Assembly (NCBI GenBank): GCA_009927275.1
Contig: RFNG01000150.1
Span: 1 to 49,515, forward strand
Direction: 5' to 3'
DNA from: Sphingobacteriia bacterium
GTDB taxonomy: Bacteria > Bacteroidota > Bacteroidia > B-17B0 > Aurantibacillaceae
DNA: 49,515 bases
Positions 36,558 through 44,989 of the stretch are shown in pieces; the first letter of the stretch is position 1; each line of letters starts with the position of its first letter. Made by a program: the position numbers and the translations under genes. Under the pieces are notes generated by a model that did not search any database, was not told the origin of the DNA, and was given only the letters and a program-made list of their open reading frames with translations.

Positions 36558-39527
36558 CTATTCAGAATCAAGCGTTTCACAGTGGTAATAGCGATGTGGT
36601 TTTGGTGCTGGTACTGTAGTAGAAACACCTTTGGATTTTAATTGCCGTATTTTTGAAATCAAACGTGTTTTTTCTGCGTCGTTTCTTAAAAGTAAATATT
36701 TATAATTTGCCTGGCTGTAATACATTTTACCATCAATAAAAGTATACGCAACTTTTGTTTGAACCGACAAAGGATCGCCATCCCAAATTACAAGATCCGC
36801 ATCCATGCCCACTTTTATGGTTCCCACACGGTTATTAAGGTGTAGCATTTGAGCCGGATTTACTGATATTAAAGCCAATGCCTGGGCAGGACTGAGTTGG
36901 CCATACTTAATGGTTTTAGCCGCTTCTTGATTTAAACGCCTGGCCATTTCTGCGTCATCGCTATTTATAGATGTAACTACACCCATTCGGGTTAGTAATT
37001 CTGCATTGTATGGAATAGCTTCCATAACCTCATGCTTGTAGGCCCACCAGTCTGAAAACGTAGAGGCAAATACCCCATGGGCCTTCATTTTATCTGCCAC
37101 TTTATAACCTTCTAAAATATGTGTAAATGTATTAACCTTAAAATTAAAATCAGAAGCCACATGCATTAACATGTTAATTTCACTTTGTACATAGCTATGA
37201 CAGGTAATAAAGCGTTTTGCTTGAAGAATTTCAGAAAGGGATTCTAAATTAAGATCTATGCGAAACGGAAGATTTTTTTGGCGGGCCTCTGCTTTGGATT
37301 TTGAGTACGCGGATGCACGTGTAAAATAATCGCGGTATACTTGCTCTACACCCATACGGGTTTGGGGGAAACGCTGATTTTGATAATCGCCCCAATTGCT
37401 TTGCTTAACATTTTCACCTAAAGCAAATTTTATAAAAGCATCCGCATGTTCAAACAACATGCCCTCTGCCGAAGCACCCCAACGTAATTTTATAACCGCA
37501 CTTTGACCCCCAATAGGATTTGCCGAACCATGAAGTAATTGCGCAGCAGTTACACCTGAAGCCAATTGACGGTAAATACTCACATCTTCAGGATTAATGG
37601 CATCTGCCATACGTACTTCAGCCGAACTGGCTTCGGTGCCTTCGTTTACACCACCACGCAGCGCAATATGACTGTGTTCATCAATAATTCCAGGTGTTAA
37701 ATGCATGTTGTGTGCATCAATACAATGCATTTTAGCTTCTTGATACGGTATTGTTTTTTCTATAGAAATTATTTTTCCCTTATCAATTAGCACATCAAAA
37801 ATTAAAGGCTTTACAGAGTCTTTGAGCCATACATGAGCCTGACGAATTAACAACGGTTTTGGGTTGTGTAAGGCAGCTATTTCTGAGGCCGTTTGCCCAT
37901 AGGCGGTAAACGGGTACCAAATTGCTCCAACATTATGCTCTATTGAATCGATGGATACACGCTGGCGTACCAGCTGAGAATAATTTTCAACTTTAGGTAT
38001 TTTAACCTGAAACGATGAATCATTATAGGACAGCTGGCCCTCCCAGTACTTTTGGTTGGTATTGTAAATTCCTGAAAAGATATAAGTACCCGAACTGTCT
38101 TTGTAATTCCAGTAAGCCTGATGACCATGCCATTGAATGGCATGTTTGGCATTTACTGATATTAAACCCGAGCCTTGAACAGATAAGGTAAACATCTGCA
38201 ACGTATTGGGATACCGAAAAACACCCTCTAGGTCTGCGGATTCAGGAGCATGGTATTTAAACTCTTGTCCTGACACCCAGTGTGAAAGCATAATGCATCC
38301 GGATTCAAAAATGGAAGTATTTGTAATAAAAAAATTAGCATGATACCCACTTTTAATACTGCCTAAAAACGGATCTACGCCTAATAATTTAGCTGGTAAA
38401 ACAGTTAAAGCCTCTAATGCCTTAGATTGCTGCAGCCCGCGCGTAACTGCTTTTTGAAGGTTTACAAAAAACTGTTCCGATTTTAGTATGCCCTGCGATG
38501 TTAAGCAAAAGGGAATATGCTGTTGTTGAAACATATAGGGATTAGATGGTGCAAGTTCCCAGTGTTTAAGTTCCGATAACGTTATCCTGGAGGCATACGC
38601 TGGATGATCAACATCAGGCATTTCTGGAAATTTTAAGGGTAAAATATAATTATATCCTGATGCTTTAACTTCTTGAATGCGCTGGTATTCATCTCCTGAT
38701 GATACTATCCACGGATTCCATTTAAATTCTTGAGCCAGTTTGGAAAATCCTAATGACTCCCATTTATTGCGTGAAACAAAAATCATTGGATACTTTAAAT
38801 TAGCATTAAATGCCTCTAATGTTTTATTGGGTTCTTGAGATTGCTGAATATACCATTGGGCATCATAGGCGGTTTGTCGCAACAATGCCATAGCACCGGT
38901 TAAAGAAGAAGGATAATCTTGTGGCGAGGAACCCTTATCAAAACATACCATTGATGTACTTTTTGCTTTAATAATTTGAGTTTGTTCAGAAATTTGATGT
39001 AATTCAGTAAGCACCGCGGTTCCTCGGGCGATACCGTCCAAATGATGACTGTTGATAATTGCAAAACCCGATTTACGAAATTGATCTGCACGTTCAGCAT
39101 CGAAATGGTAATAATCCTGAGCCTCTATTTCAGATCGAATGGCCATATTCCAACCCCAGTTTGCAGTACGGGTATTAAAAAGCTGCGGGCCCGGTTGGGT
39201 TTTAGGAGCATACGTTTGTGCTGTTATTCCAAAATCAGAGTAGGTTTCAATAAATGACGGATAGATATATGCGCCATTTAAATCATGATGAATGGCTTCC
39301 TGTGGTATTTTAATATTTTTTCCAACCTCCAAAATAACAGACCCCCGAATTAGTAACTGGGCATCGGACAATGTTAAGGTTGGATTTACAATAATTTGGG
39401 CATGTTCAAACACATGTACGGCCTGGTTGGAAAAAGGCGCGCCATTTACAGGAAATGTTTGTTGTGCATTAATATCTTTTAAAATGCATAACAGACCAAA
39501 AATTATATAATAAAAAGTATACTTCAT
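36558..39527 (-). CDS. Secreted two-domain amidohydrolase
   Basis: 989 aa with a signal peptide ending DINAQQ. The N-terminal half (about 30-450) has the amidohydrolase outline (RGSVILEVGKNIKIP, then IYPSFIETYSDFG) but lacks HxH, having Y96 and D98 instead. The C-terminal half (about 560-960) is complete: H618 and H620 in GIIDEHSHIALRGG, ITCHSYVQSEI and NTFTHILEGYK with further His ligands, and SINSDDAEMARR with the catalytic Asp. It ends VGTIKVGMDADLVIWDGDPLSVQTKVAYTFIDG, split here as separate family motifs. Enzymes of this fold hydrolyse cyclic amides or dipeptides. Periplasmic dipeptidase-like activity is a guess. Divergent from the cytochrome gene. Confidence 0.88.
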   Translation of the reverse strand: MKYTFYYIIFGLLCILKDINAQQTFPVNGAPFSNQAVHVFEHAQIIVNPTLTLSDAQLLIRGSVILEVGKNIKIPQEAIHHDLNGAYIYPSFIETYSDFGITAQTYAPKTQPGPQLFNTRTANWGWNMAIRSEIEAQDYYHFDAERADQFRKSGFAIINSHHLDGIARGTAVLTELHQISEQTQIIKAKSTSMVCFDKGSSPQDYPSSLTGAMALLRQTAYDAQWYIQQSQEPNKTLEAFNANLKYPMIFVSRNKWESLGFSKLAQEFKWNPWIVSSGDEYQRIQEVKASGYNYILPLKFPEMPDVDHPAYASRITLSELKHWELAPSNPYMFQQQHIPFCLTSQGILKSEQFFVNLQKAVTRGLQQSKALEALTVLPAKLLGVDPFLGSIKSGYHANFFITNTSIFESGCIMLSHWVSGQEFKYHAPESADLEGVFRYPNTLQMFTLSVQGSGLISVNAKHAIQWHGHQAYWNYKDSSGTYIFSGIYNTNQKYWEGQLSYNDSSFQVKIPKVENYSQLVRQRVSIDSIEHNVGAIWYPFTAYGQTASEIAALHNPKPLLIRQAHVWLKDSVKPLIFDVLIDKGKIISIEKTIPYQEAKMHCIDAHNMHLTPGIIDEHSHIALRGGVNEGTEASSAEVRMADAINPEDVSIYRQLASGVTAAQLLHGSANPIGGQSAVIKLRWGASAEGMLFEHADAFIKFALGENVKQSNWGDYQNQRFPQTRMGVEQVYRDYFTRASAYSKSKAEARQKNLPFRIDLNLESLSEILQAKRFITCHSYVQSEINMLMHVASDFNFKVNTFTHILEGYKVADKMKAHGVFASTFSDWWAYKHEVMEAIPYNAELLTRMGVVTSINSDDAEMARRLNQEAAKTIKYGQLSPAQALALISVNPAQMLHLNNRVGTIKVGMDADLVIWDGDPLSVQTKVAYTFIDGKMYYSQANYKYLLLRNDAEKTRLISKIRQLKSKGVSTTVPAPKPHRYYHCETLDSE

Positions 39528-39608
39528 TTAAAGATCATAAAAATAAGGGAATTAAAAAATTAAAACCCTATAGGAACCTTCATTTTTTTTATATTTATAC
39601 GATATATT

Positions 39609-40220
39609 ATGGCAACCGGATTTTTTCACACCCATTATTTAACAGTTATATTGTTTTTACTGTTATATGTTATTAAAACCATTTTATTATTAAGCGGGCG
39701 CGACCATTTATTGGAACGTTTTTCAAAATCTACACGTGTACCGGAAATGATTATAAGCAGTCTTTTTTTAATTACAGGAATTTATCTTTTAACACAAACC
39801 CCTCTGGGGGGTCCACGTGACTACCTGTTATGGATAAAACTCACCTTAATTGGACTTTCTATACCAATTGCCGTAATTGGTTTTAAACGAAAAAATAAAA
39901 TTTTAGCAGCACTAAGCTTACTTTGTATTACAGCCAGTTTTGGATTGGCTGAAGTTTACAAGAATCATAAATTAGTTGTTAATAATACAGGCATAACTGA
40001 TATTAGAACTTTGTACAAAAATAATTGCGCATTGTGCCACGGCGAAAACGGAGATGCTGGGATAAACGGCTCTAAAAATTTAAAAATAACAACTTTAAAA
40101 GAATCTGAAATTATAGACATCATTCATAATGGAAAAAATACCATGCCAAAAGCGTCATTAGATGATTTACAGATTAAAGCAATGGCGAGGTTTGTACTAG
40201 ACAGCTTACGCAGCAAATAA
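39609..40220 (+). CDS. Membrane protein with C-terminal cytochrome c domain
   Basis: 203 aa. Residues 1-118 contain four hydrophobic segments (about 10-29, 46-62, 75-92 and 98-115) with an H-x-H near the start, resembling the SirB2-type membrane domain. Residues 128-203 form a class I cytochrome c: C140-A-L-C143-H144 binds haem covalently and M179 in NTMPK is the probable axial ligand. The domain would face the periplasm. Membrane-tethered monohaem cytochromes can shuttle electrons to an oxidase, but no oxidase genes are near. It stops two bases before hflX and may be co-transcribed. Confidence 0.82.
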   Translation: MATGFFHTHYLTVILFLLLYVIKTILLLSGRDHLLERFSKSTRVPEMIISSLFLITGIYLLTQTPLGGPRDYLLWIKLTLIGLSIPIAVIGFKRKNKILAALSLLCITASFGLAEVYKNHKLVVNNTGITDIRTLYKNNCALCHGENGDAGINGSKNLKITTLKESEIIDIIHNGKNTMPKASLDDLQIKAMARFVLDSLRSK

Positions 40221-40222
40221 AC

Positions 40223-41431
40223 ATGGCTAAGGTATCTTTAATACCTGAAACTATTTTAAAATCATGTGTTTTGGTAGGTGTTATGACACGCCATCAAACC
40301 GAATTAAAAACTCAGGAATACCTTCAGGAATTAGAATTTTTAGCCCTAACGTATGGTTTAAAAACACAGCACACCATAACACAACGCTTGGATGTGCCCG
40401 ACACCTCGTATTTTATTGGTAAAGGTAAACTCGATGAACTGAAGCATTATGTTGATGAAAACAGCATTGAGGTGATTGTTTTTGATGATGAGCTTAGTCC
40501 CTCTCAGCAACGCAACATAGAAAAAGCCATTCCAAAAAAAATTTTAGATCGCACCAGTTTAATTCTTGAAATTTTTGAACAACGCGCGCATACCGCCTAT
40601 GCAAAAACACAGGTTGAATTGGCCCGCTTACAATACCTGCTGCCCCGACTTACCGGCATGTGGACACATCTTGAACGGCAACGCGGGGGCACCGGTACCC
40701 GTGGCGGTGCTGGTGAAAAAGAAATTGAAACCGATAGGCGGATTGTACGAAATAAAATTGCATTATTAAAAAAACGACTCGGCGACATCGATCGCCAAAT
40801 GGTTACACAACGCAAACATCGCGGTGAAATGGTTCGCGTTGCACTGGTTGGCTATACCAATGTTGGAAAAAGCACCATTATGAATGTTTTAAGTAAAAGC
40901 CAGGTGTTTGCTGAAAACAAATTGTTTGCAACCTTAGACACCACGGTACGTAAAGTACATATGAATGCCCTTTTTTTTCTTTTATCCGATACCGTAGGCT
41001 TTATTCGCAAACTTCCAACAACACTGGTAGAAAGTTTTAAATCGACCCTTGATGAAGTACGTGAGTCCGATTTACTCGTACACGTTATTGATATATCTAA
41101 TCCGGCTTTTGAAGATCAGATTAAAGTTGTACAATCTATACTTTCAGAAATTGGTGCAGCACAAAAAGATCACATTTTAGTATTTAACAAAATCGATTTA
41201 TATTTTAAAAATCAACCTGCAATAGATGATTTAACAAACATATCTAAATTACCCCAAGATTTAAATACTTTAAGAGCCTCTTGGAAAGCCCAATATCAGC
41301 CTTGTTTGGATGTATTATTTATTAGTGCAACTGAAAAAACACAACTGGATGTGCTTCGAAATACATTATACGAACATATTTTACGTATACAGGGACAAAA
41401 ATACCCCTATCTATTACACCATTACGGATGA
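40223..41431 (+). CDS. hflX: GTPase HflX
   Basis: 402-aa ribosome-associated GTPase that can split stalled or stressed 70S ribosomes. The N-terminal HflX domain includes SYFIGKGKLDEL and VIVFDDELSPSQQRNIEK. The linker RQRGGTGTRGGAGEKEIETDRR (about 153-173) is diagnostic, written here as its two halves RQRGGTGTRGG and AGEKEIETDRR. The G domain has G1 GYTNVGKST (210-218), G3 DTVGFIRKLP and G4 NKID. It overlaps the following acetyltransferase gene by four bases. Length and motifs are all normal. Confidence 0.97.
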   Translation: MAKVSLIPETILKSCVLVGVMTRHQTELKTQEYLQELEFLALTYGLKTQHTITQRLDVPDTSYFIGKGKLDELKHYVDENSIEVIVFDDELSPSQQRNIEKAIPKKILDRTSLILEIFEQRAHTAYAKTQVELARLQYLLPRLTGMWTHLERQRGGTGTRGGAGEKEIETDRRIVRNKIALLKKRLGDIDRQMVTQRKHRGEMVRVALVGYTNVGKSTIMNVLSKSQVFAENKLFATLDTTVRKVHMNALFFLLSDTVGFIRKLPTTLVESFKSTLDEVRESDLLVHVIDISNPAFEDQIKVVQSILSEIGAAQKDHILVFNKIDLYFKNQPAIDDLTNISKLPQDLNTLRASWKAQYQPCLDVLFISATEKTQLDVLRNTLYEHILRIQGQKYPYLLHHYG

Positions 41432-41922
41432 GGCTGGAATTTAAATTTGCTACACCCGAGGATCTTGAACAGATTACATGCACCTACAATGCTGCAATTG
41501 CTTTGGGGGGAATTACAGCGGATACCACAGCACAAAGCGTTAACAGTCGTTTAATCTGGTACAATCAACACATTGAATCCCAATTACCTGTATGGACCAT
41601 TTATTGTAATAAAAACTATTGCGGATGGATGTCCTTGAGTGCATTTTATGGGCGACCTGCCTATTTGGGATGCAAAGAAGTTAGTATTTATCTAAATCCT
41701 GAGTTTTACAATCAGGGAATTGGCACACATGCACTTTTAGAACTAATAAAATATGCACAAGCGCATAACCTACACACGTTATTAGCCTTTATCTTCAGTA
41801 AAAATCTCAACAGTATTCATTTGTTTGCTAAATTGGGTTTCAAACCTTGGGGCGTTTTACCCGAAATTGCCGATGTAAAAAATTATTTTGAAAATCTTGA
41901 AATATGGGGATTAAAACTGTAA
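41428..41922 (+). CDS. GNAT N-acetyltransferase, phosphinothricin acetyltransferase-like
   Basis: 164-aa cytoplasmic acetyltransferase. The N-terminal FATPEDLEQITCTYNAAI and the ITADTTAQSVNSRLIWYNQH segment resemble PAT/YwnH-type enzymes. The acetyl-CoA loop is YNQGIGTHALLELI (Q/R-x-x-G-x-G/A), preceded by the strand EVSIYLNPEF. A C-terminal SIHLFAKLGFKPWGVLPEIA completes the fold. Members acetylate small amines or amino-acid analogues; the true substrate is unknown. The gene overlaps hflX by four bases (ATGA), implying translational coupling. Confidence 0.88.
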   Translation: MRLEFKFATPEDLEQITCTYNAAIALGGITADTTAQSVNSRLIWYNQHIESQLPVWTIYCNKNYCGWMSLSAFYGRPAYLGCKEVSIYLNPEFYNQGIGTHALLELIKYAQAHNLHTLLAFIFSKNLNSIHLFAKLGFKPWGVLPEIADVKNYFENLEIWGLKL

Positions 41923-41983
41923 TTATTAACCTTGCTGTATGTATATCTTATATATAAATATTTAAATTAAGGTCAATTCGGTT

Positions 41984-41991
41984 TAGCTTTG
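41984..41991 (+). promoter_or_regulatory. -7 promoter element upstream of the aminotransferase gene
   Basis: TAGCTTTG is an exact TAnnTTTG match that ends eight bases before the ATG at 42000. A TTTA at 41961-41964, 19 bases upstream, is one mismatch from the TTTG -33 box. The predicted leader is very short. Confidence 0.55.
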
Positions 41992-41999
41992 CATTATCT

Positions 42000-43196
42000 A
42001 TGAAAACGCTTGCACGTCGTTTAGACACTATATCCGAATCGCAAACCATTGCGATGGCACGTAAAAGCAGAGAACTTAAAGCGGCCGGTATTGACGTTAT
42101 AAGTTTAAGTTTGGGTGAACCTGACTTTGCAACGCCTGATCCCATAAAAGAAGCTGCTATACATGCCATAAATCAAGATTTTTCATATTACACACATGTG
42201 TCTGGCTATTTAGAATTGCGTGAGGCTATTTGCCGCAAATTTAAGCGCGATAATTTATTAGATTTTAAGCCCCATCAAATTGTAGTATCCACTGGCGCAA
42301 AGCAAAGTATAGCCAATGCCGTTTTAGCACTTGTTAATCCGGGAGATGAGGTAATTATTCCGGCACCATATTGGGTGAGTTACATTGAAATTATAAAATT
42401 GGCCGAAGGGGTACCAAAAATTTTGCACACTACACTGGCATCTGACTTTAAATTATCGGCATCTGCATTAGAACAGGCCATTACTCCAAAAACAAAATTA
42501 CTTTTGTTTAGTACACCGTGTAATCCAACCGGAACCGTATACAGTAGAGAAGATTTAAACGCCTTAGCGGATGTACTTATAAAACATCCCCAAATACATG
42601 TTATTAGCGATGAAATCTACGAACATATTACTTTTGAAGGCCAACATGTTTCAATGGCACAGATAGAGGCACTATCCGAACGCGTAATAACTATTAATGG
42701 AGTATCCAAAGGGTTTGCCATGACGGGATGGCGCGGTGGCATATTGGCTGCAAGTGCCGAAATTGCCGAAGCTTGTGATAAAATTCAAGGTCAAATAACA
42801 TCGGCTACCTGCAGTATTACCCAAAAAGCCATGCATGCCGCCATGGAATTAGATTATAACAAGCATATAAAACCGATGCGCGATGCTTTTTTAAAACGCA
42901 GAGATTTAGCCTTAACACTATTAAAATCCATTCCGGAAATCCAATTCAATTGTCCTCAGGGTGCTTTTTATATTTATCCGCAAGTTGATGCCCTTTTTGG
43001 AAAATCAAAAGGCAATTTTACAATACAACATGCCAGCGATTTATGCCATTATCTTTTAGAACATGCCCATGTAGCCGTTGTACCAGGAGCTGCATTTGGA
43101 GATGATCGGTATTTACGTTTTTCGTATGCTACTTCCGAAGACAATCTCAAAAAAGCCTTGTATCGCGTTCGTGATGCTATTGCTGAATTAAGTTAA
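42000..43196 (+). CDS. Pyridoxal-phosphate aminotransferase, class I (aspartate aminotransferase type)
   Basis: 398-aa cytoplasmic enzyme. The N-terminal IDVISLSLGEPDFATPDPIKEAA segment, read as SLGEPDF and its flanks, is typical of the AspC/PatA subgroup Ib. Cofactor contacts are STGAKQSIANAV, PAPYWVSYIE, FSTPCNPTGTVYS and VISDEIYEHI. The Schiff-base lysine is K237 in NGVSKGFAMTGWRGG. The C-terminal R in DDRYLRFSYA binds the substrate carboxylate. Most likely it interconverts aspartate and oxaloacetate, perhaps also acting on aromatic or prephenate substrates. It probably heads an operon with the next two genes. Confidence 0.93.
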   Translation: MKTLARRLDTISESQTIAMARKSRELKAAGIDVISLSLGEPDFATPDPIKEAAIHAINQDFSYYTHVSGYLELREAICRKFKRDNLLDFKPHQIVVSTGAKQSIANAVLALVNPGDEVIIPAPYWVSYIEIIKLAEGVPKILHTTLASDFKLSASALEQAITPKTKLLLFSTPCNPTGTVYSREDLNALADVLIKHPQIHVISDEIYEHITFEGQHVSMAQIEALSERVITINGVSKGFAMTGWRGGILAASAEIAEACDKIQGQITSATCSITQKAMHAAMELDYNKHIKPMRDAFLKRRDLALTLLKSIPEIQFNCPQGAFYIYPQVDALFGKSKGNFTIQHASDLCHYLLEHAHVAVVPGAAFGDDRYLRFSYATSEDNLKKALYRVRDAIAELS

Positions 43197-43200
43197 TACC

Positions 43201-44214
43201 ATGAAAAAAACTTTTAAAAAAGAAGCCATACGGCAATTGTTTAAGCAGTTTAACCAACTGAATGTTTTAATCATTGGGGATGTAATGTTAGATAATTACA
43301 TTTGGGGTAAAGTCCACCGCATATCACCTGAAGCACCGGTTCCCATTGTTGCCGTACAAAAAAAAGAAAAACGTTTGGGAGGTGCTGCAAATGTAGCCCT
43401 CAATGTACAAGCCATGGGAGCCAATCCTATTTTATGTTCGGTAATAGGAGTTGATGCTGACGGCCAAACGTTTTTAGATTTATTAAAACAACAAAAATTA
43501 AGTCAAAAAGGTATCTTAAAAAGCCGCGAACGTATTACCACTTGTAAAACACGAATTTTAGGAAACAATAATCAACTGCTTCGAATAGACGAAGAAATTG
43601 AAGAAGATATTTCAACACATGAAATGCAGCAGTTGTATACGCTGATTCATTACATCATTTTACATGATAAAATAGATGTAATTATTTTTGAAGACTATGA
43701 TAAGGGGCTGTTAACACCCCGCCTTATCCAAAAAATAATTGAACTTGCTAAATCACGCGGCGTACCTACCTGCGTTGATCCTAAAAAACGACATTTTAAT
43801 GTTTACAAAGGGGCATCCCTCTTTAAACCCAATTTAAAAGAATTACGTGAAGGCGCAACAATAGAAGCCGAATTGGAAAGCCTTGCCGATTTGCACCGAG
43901 CTGTAAGCAGTTTTAGAGTTAAACATAAAATTGAATCGGTATTATTAACGCTGGCCGAACGCGGAATTATAATAAATTCTAAAAGCTATAAAGCCCATTT
44001 TAGTGCCCATATACGAAGTATTGCAGATGTCAGTGGTGCCGGAGATACCGTTATTAGCATAGCAGCGCTGTGTCGTGCATTAAAATGTCCTGAAGTGTTA
44101 CTTGCCCAAATGGCAAATCTTGGCGGGGGGTTAGTGTGCGAACAAATCGGCGTAGTGCCTGTTAATAAAGAACAACTTTTAAATGAAACCTTAAACCTGG
44201 ATATAGTTCGTTAA
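43201..44214 (+). CDS. PfkB-family kinase, RfaE1/HldE kinase-domain type
   Basis: 337-aa sugar kinase. It resembles the kinase domain of HldE, which makes D-glycero-beta-D-manno-heptose 1,7-bisphosphate for lipopolysaccharide core. Motifs are IIGDVMLDNYIWGKVHRISPEAPVPIV (read as GDVMLDNYIWG and RISPEAPVPIV), RLGGAANVALNVQAMGA, IIFEDYDKGLL, CVDPKKRHFNVYKG and FKPNLKE. The catalytic loop is DVSGAGDT with D282 as base. The nucleotidyltransferase half of HldE is absent, so a separate RfaE2 would be needed. It lies four bases after the aminotransferase stop and overlaps menG by one base. Confidence 0.9.
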   Translation: MKKTFKKEAIRQLFKQFNQLNVLIIGDVMLDNYIWGKVHRISPEAPVPIVAVQKKEKRLGGAANVALNVQAMGANPILCSVIGVDADGQTFLDLLKQQKLSQKGILKSRERITTCKTRILGNNNQLLRIDEEIEEDISTHEMQQLYTLIHYIILHDKIDVIIFEDYDKGLLTPRLIQKIIELAKSRGVPTCVDPKKRHFNVYKGASLFKPNLKELREGATIEAELESLADLHRAVSSFRVKHKIESVLLTLAERGIIINSKSYKAHFSAHIRSIADVSGAGDTVISIAALCRALKCPEVLLAQMANLGGGLVCEQIGVVPVNKEQLLNETLNLDIVR

Positions 44215-44975
44215 TGCCAACACAACCCGTAACGCCCTACTCAAGTGATGCCTCAAAAAATCATCAAATACGAGATATGTTTAATCGTATTTCAAAGCGT
44301 TATGATATTTTAAACACTGTATTGTCGTTGGGTATTCATCGGTATTGGAGAAAATCATGCATTCGGGAAATTAAATTGCATATAAAGCCCAAAACCATTT
44401 TAGATGTTGCCACTGGCACAGGAGACTTTGCGTTGGCTTGTTTACAGCTACATCCTGATAAAATTACAGGAATGGATATTAGTCGAGGCATGCTAGATGT
44501 TGGTATAAACAAACTTCGTCAATTAAAAATTCCAAACTCAAAAATTGAATTGATTGAAGATAACGCAGAAACAACTTCCATGTTTAACCAGCATTTTGAT
44601 TTGATAGTTGTTGCATTTGGTGTTCGAAATTTTGAAAACTTAAATCGTGGATTAGCCAACATGCACCGTATGTTAAAACCTAATGGTGTACTGTGTGTTC
44701 TTGAATTTGCATATCCCCAAAAAAACTGGCTAAGACATTTATATCACTTTTACTTTAAACGTATTGTTCCTTTAATTGGCCGGATATGCTCAGCTGACGA
44801 AAAAGCCTATGCGTATTTATTTAATAGCGTGCAATCCTTTCCTCATTTTGATGCATTTACAGACCATTTACGTGAAACGGGGTTTTCAAAAACCTACTAC
44901 AAAGCCCTTAGTTTTGGAATTTCCAGTTGTTATATTGGAATAAAAAAAACAGCACCCGAAGGTGCTGTAATTTAA
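44214..44975 (+). CDS. ubiE: Demethylmenaquinone methyltransferase MenG/UbiE
   Basis: 253-aa SAM-dependent methyltransferase for the last step of menaquinone synthesis. Motifs are IRDMFNRISKRYDILNTVLSLGIHRYWR, read as MFNRISKRYD and LSLGIHRYWR, the SAM loop LDVATGTGD (63-71), ITGMDISRGML and VVAFGVRNFENL. The family continues with LKPNGVLCVLEFAYP, and the C-terminal FGISSCYIGIKK is where most family members end. The final residues TAPEGAVI are an extension encoded by the hairpin of the dnaK terminator, read from the opposite strand. It converges on dnaK with 14 bases between the stops. Confidence 0.95.
   Translation: MPTQPVTPYSSDASKNHQIRDMFNRISKRYDILNTVLSLGIHRYWRKSCIREIKLHIKPKTILDVATGTGDFALACLQLHPDKITGMDISRGMLDVGINKLRQLKIPNSKIELIEDNAETTSMFNQHFDLIVVAFGVRNFENLNRGLANMHRMLKPNGVLCVLEFAYPQKNWLRHLYHFYFKRIVPLIGRICSADEKAYAYLFNSVQSFPHFDAFTDHLRETGFSKTYYKALSFGISSCYIGIKKTAPEGAVI
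44942..44968 (-). terminator. Intrinsic terminator of dnaK, inside the menG 3' end
   Basis: Perfect 8-bp stem (ACAGCACC at 44949-44956 with GGTGCTGT at 44961-44968) and a four-base loop. On the minus strand it is followed by eight T, the classic orientation for dnaK, whose stop is 21 bases upstream. On the plus strand no T-run follows. The hairpin overlaps the last codons of menG. Confidence 0.88.
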
Positions 44976-44989
44976 ATTAATTATTATTC

